Source: Gammaproteobacteria bacterium | GTDB lineage: Bacteria > Pseudomonadota > Gammaproteobacteria > HK1 | Length of the DNA: 8,537 nt | NCBI GenBank assembly: GCA_013042035.1 | Contig: JABDQX010000111.1 | Span: forward strand, 1 to 8,537 | Direction of reading: 5' to 3' | Part shown: one piece after another, positions 1 to 5,568 of the stretch | Layout of the letters: each line of letters starts with the position of its first letter | How positions within the stretch are numbered: position 1 is the first letter of the stretch | Made by a program: the position numbers and the translations under genes | The notes under the pieces: model-generated | What the model saw: the letters and a program-made list of their open reading frames with translations, nothing else | Told to the model about the DNA's origin: nothing | Database searches by the model: none

Positions 1-1
1 G

Positions 2-568
2 TTCGACACGGATGTCCTGCTGGCCATCCTGGCGCAAGCACCCGGCCTTGTGGTCATCGACGAAGCCTATACGCCGTTCGCGCAAATCAGCAAAATGGAC
101 TGGCTCCACGATTATCCCAACCTGATTATTCTGCGTACCCTGTCGAAGCTCGGATTCGCCGGGCTTCGCCTGGGATTTGCCGTGGGTCATCCGGCGTGGA
201 TACAGGAGATGAACAAACTTCGTTTGCCCTATAATATCAACGCCCTGACCCAGATGAGTGCCTCCATGGCATTGCAGAATTTCTCCTTATTCGAGAGGCA
301 GATTGCCCGGATCCGTCAGGATCGGGCGGCGCTTTCCCAGCAGCTTGCGGCGATGGAGGGCGTGACCGTTTGGCCAAGCCATGCAAATTTCATCCTGTTC
401 CGTGTGGACAATGCATCGGCGAATGAAATCCATGCAATGCTTCGGGAGCGGGGTATCCTGATAAAAAATCTTCATGGCGCACACCCGCAGCTTGCGAACT
501 GTTTGCGGGTGACGGTGGGTACACCGGAAGAGAATCGGGCGTTTTTGGATGGGATTTCTCACGGCTGA
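2..568 (+). CDS. hisC: Histidinol-phosphate aminotransferase, C-terminal half (5' end outside window)
   Basis: A fold-type I PLP aminotransferase that transfers the amino group from glutamate to imidazole-acetol phosphate in histidine biosynthesis, in the cytosol. The open frame runs in from the window edge, so about 188 of the usual ~350-360 residues are present. Visible landmarks are VIDEAY (the Asp at 59-61 would contact the PLP pyridine nitrogen), then TLSKLGFAGLRLG, where the Lys at 146-148 is the expected Schiff-base lysine and the Arg at 167-169 the phosphate-binding arginine. Near the C-terminus LRVTVGTPEEN is the typical HisC motif that holds the substrate phosphate and carboxylate. 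The stop is TGA at 566-568. The next gene is an unrelated nuclease, not hisB, so any his operon ends here. The frame is intact with no sign of decay. A related phosphonate or aromatic aminotransferase is possible but less likely. Confidence 0.93.
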   Translation, partial: FDTDVLLAILAQAPGLVVIDEAYTPFAQISKMDWLHDYPNLIILRTLSKLGFAGLRLGFAVGHPAWIQEMNKLRLPYNINALTQMSASMALQNFSLFERQIARIRQDRAALSQQLAAMEGVTVWPSHANFILFRVDNASANEIHAMLRERGILIKNLHGAHPQLANCLRVTVGTPEENRAFLDGISHG

Positions 569-626
569 AATAAATCCATGTAAACTCCGCCTTCTCACCT
601 ATTTTTGCCTTGTTATGAAGCACAAT

Positions 627-646
627 CTGACTAAAGTTAGCGTCAG
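627..646. promoter_or_regulatory. Imperfect dyad just upstream of the Rpn-like gene
   Basis: CTGAC (627-631) and GTCAG (642-646) are inverted, with a nested CTAA/TTAG between them, ending 3 bases before the ATG at 650. It lies in the 81-base gap after hisC. It could be an operator or a weak hairpin limiting read-through from hisC. It lacks a T-tract, and the symmetry is short enough to be chance. No good promoter or Shine-Dalgarno was seen in this gap. Confidence 0.25.
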
Positions 647-649
647 CGC

Positions 650-1531
650 ATGATAAAAAAAACAGGCCGAAAGATAATTACCTTCGATTGGGCCATCAAG
701 ACCGTCCTTCGCGACAAGGCCAATTTTGATGTCTTGGAAGGATTTTTAACGGCGCTGTTCGGGCGATCAATTGTTATTCTCGATATGCTGGAAAGCGAGA
801 GCAACCAGCGTGATGAGACGGACAAATACAACCGCGTCGATCTGTTGGCCAAGACCGAGGACGGCGAGCAAATCATCGTCGAAGTACAATATCTCTCTGA
901 AATGGCCTACCTTAAGCGTCTGGCCTATGGCACGGCCAAAACCATCGTCGAGAACCTCAAGCTGGGCGATCCCTATACCAGCGTCAGGAAAGTCTACTCC
1001 GTGAGTCTCCTCTATTTCGGCGTCAGCCATGACGGCGATGACTATGTCTATCACGGTAAGACAGAATTTACGGGCTTTCATACCCATAACCCCGTAACGT
1101 TGAAAAAATCCCTGGTCGGTGATGAAATCCGCATCAATGAAACCAATATCTTTCCCGAGTACTTTCTTATTCCCCTGAGACACTTTACGGATGTCGTTCG
1201 AGACGATCTGGATCAGTGGGTCTACGCCTTCAAGAACAACGAAGTACTAGACGAATTCACTGCCCCCGGTATCGGAGCATTAAAGGAAAAACTCGATTAC
1301 CTGAAAATGGATGAGAACGAACGGCGAAGGTTCGACAGGCATATTGATCATATCCGGTCCGAGTGGGGAATGATCGAAGATGCCAGACAGGAAGGGCTTG
1401 AAAAAGGACGTGAAGAAGAAAGGAAAATCCTCGTTAGATCTCTGTATGAAAGTGGGCTCGCCATTGATTTCATCGCCGGATCTACAGGACTTTCCGAGAA
1501 ATGGATATACCGGTTGATAAATGAAACGTAA
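650..1531 (+). CDS. Rpn-family PD-(D/E)XK nuclease / putative transposase-like protein
   Basis: A 293-residue protein of the large Rpn/PDDEXK_2 group, annotated as transposase-like. Characterised E. coli Rpn proteins are Ca/Mg-dependent DNA endonucleases that promote RecA-independent recombination. The N-terminal nuclease core (about 10-180) opens with FDWAIKTVLRDKANFDVLEGFL, typical of the family. The catalytic signature is R-V-D64 followed by I-V-E78-V-Q80, the D...ExQ variant of PD-(D/E)XK. Residues 240-258 form the charged helix ARQEGLEKGREEER, and 260-290 resemble a helix-turn-helix (ESGLAIDFIAGSTGLSEKWI), both common C-terminal features of this family. An in-frame TAG at 638-640 forces a start at or after 641, and ATG 650 is the first available. 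Its Shine-Dalgarno is poor. The gene is somewhat AT-richer than the antiporter gene. No terminal inverted repeats flank it, so it is not an obvious insertion sequence. The frame and active site are intact. Confidence 0.88.
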   Translation: MIKKTGRKIITFDWAIKTVLRDKANFDVLEGFLTALFGRSIVILDMLESESNQRDETDKYNRVDLLAKTEDGEQIIVEVQYLSEMAYLKRLAYGTAKTIVENLKLGDPYTSVRKVYSVSLLYFGVSHDGDDYVYHGKTEFTGFHTHNPVTLKKSLVGDEIRINETNIFPEYFLIPLRHFTDVVRDDLDQWVYAFKNNEVLDEFTAPGIGALKEKLDYLKMDENERRRFDRHIDHIRSEWGMIEDARQEGLEKGREEERKILVRSLYESGLAIDFIAGSTGLSEKWIYRLINET

Positions 1532-1534
1532 GAA

Positions 1535-1861
1535 ATGAGGCGATTGCTGGAAACCATGCAAACATCACTCAAACAATCCATTCCCGCCAACGGCACACCG
1601 CCGCTTTCTTCCGAGGGAACGGAGAAAAAACATCTTTTTGATAATCCCGCCAACGTAACCAGACTATTGCGTATCTTTTTCGCCATCTGCCTTGGTTTGG
1701 TGGGGGTCGAATTCTTCTTCCATCGACACGTGGTTCATGCCTGGGAGAACCTATGGGGCTTTTACGCGCTCTACGGTTTTGTCGCCTGCGTGGCGCTGGT
1801 GTTGATTGCAACCCAAATGCGCAAGGTGTTGATGCGGGATGAGGACTATTACGAGAAGTGA
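1535..1861 (+). CDS. Small two-helix inner-membrane protein of Mrp-like antiporter clusters
   Basis: A 108-residue protein with a polar N-terminus (about 1-40), two predicted membrane helices (about 44-63 and 75-94) and a charged tail ending RKVLMRDEDYYEK. The core FDNPANVTRLLR, the FFHRH stretch between the helices and WGFYALYGFVACV match, as far as I recall, a small conserved protein found beside MrpD/MnhD-like subunits in proteobacterial antiporter clusters. I know no assigned biochemical function; a structural or assembly role in the ion-translocating complex is inference. It begins 3 bases after the Rpn-like stop. A second in-frame ATG at 1556 would give a protein 7 residues shorter, and neither start has a convincing Shine-Dalgarno. 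The conserved part begins near residue 34, so the N-terminal extension may be partly an annotation artefact. The full-length D-type subunit lies about 195 bases downstream. Confidence 0.72.
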   Translation: MRRLLETMQTSLKQSIPANGTPPLSSEGTEKKHLFDNPANVTRLLRIFFAICLGLVGVEFFFHRHVVHAWENLWGFYALYGFVACVALVLIATQMRKVLMRDEDYYEK

Positions 1862-1877
1862 TGAATCGTTGCCGGAC

Positions 1878-2024
1878 ATGGCAACCAAAGGCGATTTGTG
1901 CGAGCTGGAACTTCACATGGATAGCAGAATCAAAGCGGCTGAATCCGGTGTGATCAAGTGGATGGTGGGGATTGCATTGGCCAAAATTGCCCTGCTTCTT
2001 GGTATTTTTCTCAAGCTGTCTTAG
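1878..2024 (+). pseudogene. C-terminal remnant of a DUF1640-like coiled-coil membrane-anchored protein
   Basis: An open frame gives MATKGDLCELELHMDSRI, then a hydrophobic stretch IKWMVGIALAKIALLLGIFL (about residues 26-45) ending KLS. This ATKxDLxELELxxD...IKWMVGxALA arrangement looks like the last ~48 residues of DUF1640/CCDC90-like proteins, which normally have a longer helical N-terminus of repeated ATKADL-type heptads before a single C-terminal membrane helix. Here the helical part is missing. The frame can be read back to an ATG at 1839, but that segment overlaps the preceding gene and shows no family features except possibly SLPD just before the Met. I therefore read it as a truncated leftover between the small membrane protein and the antiporter subunit. 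It might still be translated as a 48-residue peptide, since the frame is intact. Confidence 0.5.
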
Positions 2025-2031
2025 CAAAAAC

Positions 2032-2054
2032 ATAGTTTTGCGGAGCAAAATTAT
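2032..2054 (+). promoter_or_regulatory. Start-codon hairpin with Shine-Dalgarno GGA in the loop (copy 1)
   Basis: Bases 2032-2041 pair with 2045-2054: ten pairs, one of them G-U, around a three-base loop GGA at 2042-2044. The loop plus the next G forms the ribosome-binding GGAG for the antiporter gene, 11 bases before its ATG at 2057. The block 2036-2053 recurs with one change at 3876-3893, before an unrelated gene. The placement of GGA in an apical loop is the arrangement bound by CsrA/RsmA regulators, but this loop is smaller than the usual one, so that link is only inferred. Confidence 0.5.
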
Positions 2055-2056
2055 CG

Positions 2057-3745
2057 ATGACTACCATACCCCCCTTCATCTGGTTCTTTTTAGGCGCTCT
2101 TGCCATCATTCCCCTGCGCGGCTGGGCGCGAAACGCGGTTTTATTGCTGATTCCGGCCCTGGGTGGCATGGGTCTGCTCGGCGTGGCCGAAGGAACGGTT
2201 TGGCAGTTGACGCTCATGGACTATACGCTGACGCCCCTGCGAGTCGACAAGCTGAGTCTCCTGTTCGGTTATCTTTTTCATCTGGCTGCCTTCATCGCCT
2301 TCGTGTTCGCCCTGCACGTTCGGGACACCGTGCAGCATGTGGCGGGGCTGTTCTATGCCGGTTCCGCCATCGGCGCCGCTTTCGCCGGTGATCTGATCAG
2401 TCTATTTATTTTCTGGGAGATCATGGCGTTTTCCTCGGCATTCCTGATCTTCGCGCGGCGCACCGAGCGCGCCCGGGCCGCCGGTCTTCGTTATCTTATT
2501 ATCCAGGTATTGTCCGGGGTGCTGCTCCTTGCCGGGGCGTTGGTCTATCTGCAGGAAACGGGCTCCCTGGCATTCGACTATATCGGACTGACAGGCATCG
2601 GCGGATGGTTGATCTTTATTGCCTTTGGTATCAAATGCGCCTTCCCACTGCTCCACAACTGGCTCACCGACGCCTATCCTGAAGCTACCCCCACCGGCAC
2701 CGTGTTCCTGACGGCCTTTACCACCAAGGTGGCCGTGTATGCTCTGGCGCGGGGATTCCCCGGCACCGAACTGCTGGTCTACATCGGGGTGACTATGACC
2801 TGTTTCCCCATCTTCTACGCCGTTATCGAGAACGATCTGCGCCGGGTGCTTTCCTACAGCATGATCAATCAGATTGGATTCATGGTGTGCGGTATCGGAA
2901 TTGGCACGCAACTGGCCATCAACGGCGCCGTGGCCCATGCCTTCAACGATGTGCTTTTCAAGGGGCTTCTCATGATGTCCATGGGCGCGGTGCTGTACCG
3001 AACCGGCCGTATCAATGGATCGGATCTGGGGGGGCTCTATAAAACCATGCCAATTACCGCCGGTTTTTGCATGGTGGGGGCGGCGTCCATTTCGGCATTT
3101 CCCCTCTTCAGCGGTTTTGTGAGCAAATCCCTGGTGATGGTCGCTACCCTGGAAGAGGGTTACCACTGGGTTTGGCTCGGATTGCTGTTTGCCTCGGCGG
3201 GTGTATTCCATCACGCGGGCATCAAAATTCCGTACTTTGCCTTCTTTGGTCATGATTCCGGCATTCGCGCCTCAGAACCGCCGCTCAATATGCTCATCGC
3301 CATGGGGATGGCGGCGACAATCTGCATCTTCATCGGCGTCTACCCATTCGCGCTGTACGATCTGTTGCCCTACCCGGTGACGTATTTCCCCTTCGACGGC
3401 ACTCACGTCATCGCGCAGCTCCAGATCCTATTCTTCTCGGCCCTGGCCTTCGTCTGGCTGCAGAAAAACAGTCTTTACCCACCGGAATTGCGTTCCGTCA
3501 ATCTGGATGTGGAATGGCTGTATCGGGGAGCCACACCCCGTGCGATCCACGCGCTGGTTCGCTGGGGTGGACCGGTCGATAGCGGTATCCGAGGTTTCGT
3601 ACACCGGCAGGCGATGCGATTGGTAGGGCTGTGCCATAGGGTCTATGGCCCCAGAAGCGCTGTTGCCGGCACCTATTCATCGGGGTTGATGGTGCTGTGG
3701 GTGGCAGCTTTATTGGGTGTGTATTTGATTTTTTACCTGAAATAA
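2057..3745 (+). CDS. Mrp/complex-I-type proton-conducting membrane subunit (MrpD/NuoM-like)
   Basis: A 562-residue polytopic inner-membrane protein of the NuoL/M/N-MrpA/D superfamily, the ion-translocating subunits of Mrp Na+/H+ antiporters and complex I. Hydrophobic helices fill nearly the whole chain. Residues aligning with the proton-path charges are E121 (IFWEIMAFSS), K193 (FGIKCAFPLLHNWLTDAYPEA), K224 (FTTKVAVYA) and K390 (GIKIPYFAFFG). K193 and K224 are 31 apart, matching the spacing of the NuoM pair. GDLISLFIFWE, LSYSMINQIGFM and FSGFVSKSLV are further family blocks. The C-terminal ~90 residues form a polar segment followed by a last helix (about 543-560). The start has a GGAG 11 bases upstream, placed inside a hairpin. 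No other Mrp subunits are in the window apart from the small neighbour, so it is either the last gene of a disrupted cluster or a stand-alone subunit. Its transported ion cannot be read from sequence. Confidence 0.93.
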   Translation: MTTIPPFIWFFLGALAIIPLRGWARNAVLLLIPALGGMGLLGVAEGTVWQLTLMDYTLTPLRVDKLSLLFGYLFHLAAFIAFVFALHVRDTVQHVAGLFYAGSAIGAAFAGDLISLFIFWEIMAFSSAFLIFARRTERARAAGLRYLIIQVLSGVLLLAGALVYLQETGSLAFDYIGLTGIGGWLIFIAFGIKCAFPLLHNWLTDAYPEATPTGTVFLTAFTTKVAVYALARGFPGTELLVYIGVTMTCFPIFYAVIENDLRRVLSYSMINQIGFMVCGIGIGTQLAINGAVAHAFNDVLFKGLLMMSMGAVLYRTGRINGSDLGGLYKTMPITAGFCMVGAASISAFPLFSGFVSKSLVMVATLEEGYHWVWLGLLFASAGVFHHAGIKIPYFAFFGHDSGIRASEPPLNMLIAMGMAATICIFIGVYPFALYDLLPYPVTYFPFDGTHVIAQLQILFFSALAFVWLQKNSLYPPELRSVNLDVEWLYRGATPRAIHALVRWGGPVDSGIRGFVHRQAMRLVGLCHRVYGPRSAVAGTYSSGLMVLWVAALLGVYLIFYLK

Positions 3746-3797
3746 CGTCGTGTGGAACTTTTTACGGTATCTTTGTTTTCAGTGAGTTATGGGTTTT

Positions 3798-3827
3798 AAG
3801 GGGGAGACGGCTATAAGGTGCCCCCTT
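3798..3827. terminator. Possible weak hairpin after the antiporter gene
   Basis: AAGGGGG (3798-3804) and CCCCCTT (3821-3827) form a perfect 7-bp stem with a 16-base loop, about 53 bases after the antiporter stop. A proper T-run does not follow (CTGTAAATC), so intrinsic termination would be weak. It may be an RNA 3' stabiliser or a bidirectional structure. The rest of the 148-base gap shows no clear promoter. Confidence 0.25.
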
Positions 3828-3872
3828 CTGTAAATCAACGGGTTACCGGAAAAGATTGCGCACGTGGTGGAA

Positions 3873-3893
3873 TGATTTTGCGGAGCAGAATTA
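3873..3893 (+). promoter_or_regulatory. Start-codon hairpin with Shine-Dalgarno GGA in the loop (copy 2)
   Basis: Bases 3873-3881 pair with 3885-3893 around the loop GGA at 3882-3884: nine pairs, two of them G-U. It ends directly at the ATG of the thioesterase (3894). Over 18 bases it is identical to copy 1 except A2048 to G3888, a change that keeps the pairing as U-G. The GGAG in and beside the loop is the thioesterase ribosome-binding site. Confidence 0.5.
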
Positions 3894-4346
3894 ATGGAGC
3901 AAAGAATATCTATTGAAATGACCATGCTGGTTTCGCCCCAGCAGGCCAATTTTGCCGGCGTCATGCACGGTGGTGAGCTGATGAAGCTGCTCGACCAAGT
4001 CGCCTACACCTGTGCCGCGCGTTACTGCGGCCACTACGCCGTAACACTCTCGGTAGACAGTATTCTCTTCAAACAACCCATCAAGATCGGTGAGCTTGTG
4101 ACATTCCTTGCCTCGGTCAACTACACCGGCAGCACATCCATGGAAGTTGGTATCAAGGTCATTGCCGAGGATATTTCCGGCAAGTTCGTGCGCCATACCA
4201 ATACCTGTTACTTCACTATGGTGGCCATGGCCGATGGCAAACCGGTATCGGTGCCCCCGTTGCAGATGGAAACCGAAGCTCAGAGACATCGTCATGAGGC
4301 CGCCGAGCGCCGTCGCAAAGCGCGTTTCGCCACTGCCGTGGCATAA
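3894..4346 (+). CDS. Hotdog-fold acyl-CoA thioesterase (YciA/BFIT type)
   Basis: A 150-residue cytosolic enzyme predicted to hydrolyse acyl-CoA thioesters to free acid and CoA. The N-terminal motif N19-FAGVM-H25-GGELMKLLD34 is the family signature: N19 and D34 correspond to the catalytic and water-positioning residues, and the H25-G-G helix start binds CoA and the thioester carbonyl. SVDSILFKQPIKIGELVTFLASVNYTGSTS (about 53-82) is the following beta-sheet region, and SMEVGIKV with NTCYFTMVAMADGKPVSVPPL completes the hotdog. The tail from about 128 is highly charged (RHRHEAAERRRKAR). The length is normal for a single-domain member that works as an oligomer. Start choice is supported by GGAG 8 bases upstream, set in a hairpin shared with the antiporter gene. 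It converges on the CDF gene with only 25 bases between the stops and no obvious terminator there. The preferred chain length of the substrate is unknown. Confidence 0.91.
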   Translation: MEQRISIEMTMLVSPQQANFAGVMHGGELMKLLDQVAYTCAARYCGHYAVTLSVDSILFKQPIKIGELVTFLASVNYTGSTSMEVGIKVIAEDISGKFVRHTNTCYFTMVAMADGKPVSVPPLQMETEAQRHRHEAAERRRKARFATAVA

Positions 4347-4371
4347 CTTGACGGGAATTTTCAGACACCCT

Positions 4372-5565
4372 CTAACACACATATAACAACCGCACATCCC
4401 CGACATCCGGCTCTTCCCGTGTCGCTGACCGGAATGCCTCCGACAGGGCGCACATCTGTTCCTTATTTTCGGCAAGGGTTACCGGTAGCACTATTTCCAC
4501 ATAGACTCTGCCGCTCAGGTAATGCAGGTTGATTTTCCGGATATGGCGGGCGGCGTCGATGGAAGACCAATGATGGTATAGCTGCTCGATGATCTCGTTT
4601 CGCAGGGGAAGCCCTTTATTCGGTGCGCCCAGCTCATCGTCTTCCGGATCTATGTGTACCGTGACATCGGTGACCTCATCCATGTTATCGATGAGCTTCC
4701 CGATGACCGCTTCGCTGATCTGATGACCCTCGGAAACACTCACTCGGGAATCGCCCAGGGTGATGTGTACGTCCACGAATACATTCCCACCCATGCGGCG
4801 GGTGCGCAGCATGTGGAGGGCCTTGACGCCATCCACATCGAGAATCGCCTGGCGGATATCGACCAGTTTCTTTTCCTCGACGCCGGTATCGATGAGTTCT
4901 CCCACGGCACCCCAGGCAAGTTCAACCCCGATCTTTGCAATCATGCCGGCCACCAGAATGGCGGCGATGGCATCCACGTAGGGCAATCCCGCCATGGAGC
5001 CGGCTACGCCGATGATGACGACAATTGATGAGATGGCGTCGCTACGGCTGTGCCAGGCGTTGGCCTGCAGCAGTTCCGATCGCACCTTGCGGGCGATACG
5101 GATTGTGTAGTGATAGATCGCCTCTTTCGTCAACACGGAAATCGCCGCCACCACCAATGCCCAGATGCCGGGTTGCAGTAGCAGCTCCGGCTCGAATAAC
5201 CGATAGGTAGCGTCGATGGCAATGCCGATGGCGACCAGCACCAACACCGTGCCGAGTCCGACCGTGGCAATGGATTCGATCCGCCCGTGACCATAGGGGT
5301 GTTCTTCGTCAGCTTCCCGGTGGGCCTCCTTGGCCGCGAACAGAACCACGAAGTTCGTCAACAAATCGGAAAAAGAGTGGACGCCATCGGCGATTAGTGC
5401 CTGGGATTGCGCCGTCCAGCCAACGCCTATCTTGAGGACGGCGAGAACCACATCCAGGGCAGAGCCGATGTGGGTAACCCTGCGGATCTCCCGATAGCGT
5501 TCTTCCCCATGATGAGTAGCGACATACGTGTGGGGGTGTGAGTGAGTGTGGTGGTGGGAAATCAT
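4372..5565 (-). CDS. Cation diffusion facilitator metal exporter with extended C-terminus
   Basis: A 397-residue inner-membrane divalent-metal/proton antiporter of the CDF family. The N-terminus is histidine-rich (HHHTHSHPH at 4-12, then HH at 18-19), a likely metal-sensing or loading tail. Membrane helices occupy roughly 33-220. The transport-site motifs are both HSxSD: H63-D67 (DGVHSFSD) and H172-D176 (AWHSRSD). This gives an HD-HD site, which in characterised homologues favours zinc; HPYGHGRIE (89-97) is another family block. The cytosolic dimerisation domain spans about 225-308, ending TDVTVHIDPEDDE. A further ~85 residues (about 315-397) follow, which most CDFs lack and which resemble the preceding domain. 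It starts 3 bases after the PP-loop gene's stop, with an in-frame TAG just upstream fixing ATG 5565, so translation is probably coupled. No good Shine-Dalgarno is visible. The metal (Zn, Fe, Cd or Co) is not certain. Confidence 0.95.
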   Translation of the reverse strand: MISHHHTHSHPHTYVATHHGEERYREIRRVTHIGSALDVVLAVLKIGVGWTAQSQALIADGVHSFSDLLTNFVVLFAAKEAHREADEEHPYGHGRIESIATVGLGTVLVLVAIGIAIDATYRLFEPELLLQPGIWALVVAAISVLTKEAIYHYTIRIARKVRSELLQANAWHSRSDAISSIVVIIGVAGSMAGLPYVDAIAAILVAGMIAKIGVELAWGAVGELIDTGVEEKKLVDIRQAILDVDGVKALHMLRTRRMGGNVFVDVHITLGDSRVSVSEGHQISEAVIGKLIDNMDEVTDVTVHIDPEDDELGAPNKGLPLRNEIIEQLYHHWSSIDAARHIRKINLHYLSGRVYVEIVLPVTLAENKEQMCALSEAFRSATREEPDVGDVRLLYVC

Positions 5566-5568
5566 GTG

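Noticed and set aside
2402..3253. A 283-codon open frame on the minus strand
   Set aside because: It lies wholly inside the antiporter gene, is rich in Gly, His and Gln with no membrane or domain logic, and looks like an antisense shadow of a GC-rich gene.
4347..4371. Bidirectional terminator between the convergent thioesterase and CDF genes
   Set aside because: The 25-base gap has no inverted repeat or T-tract.
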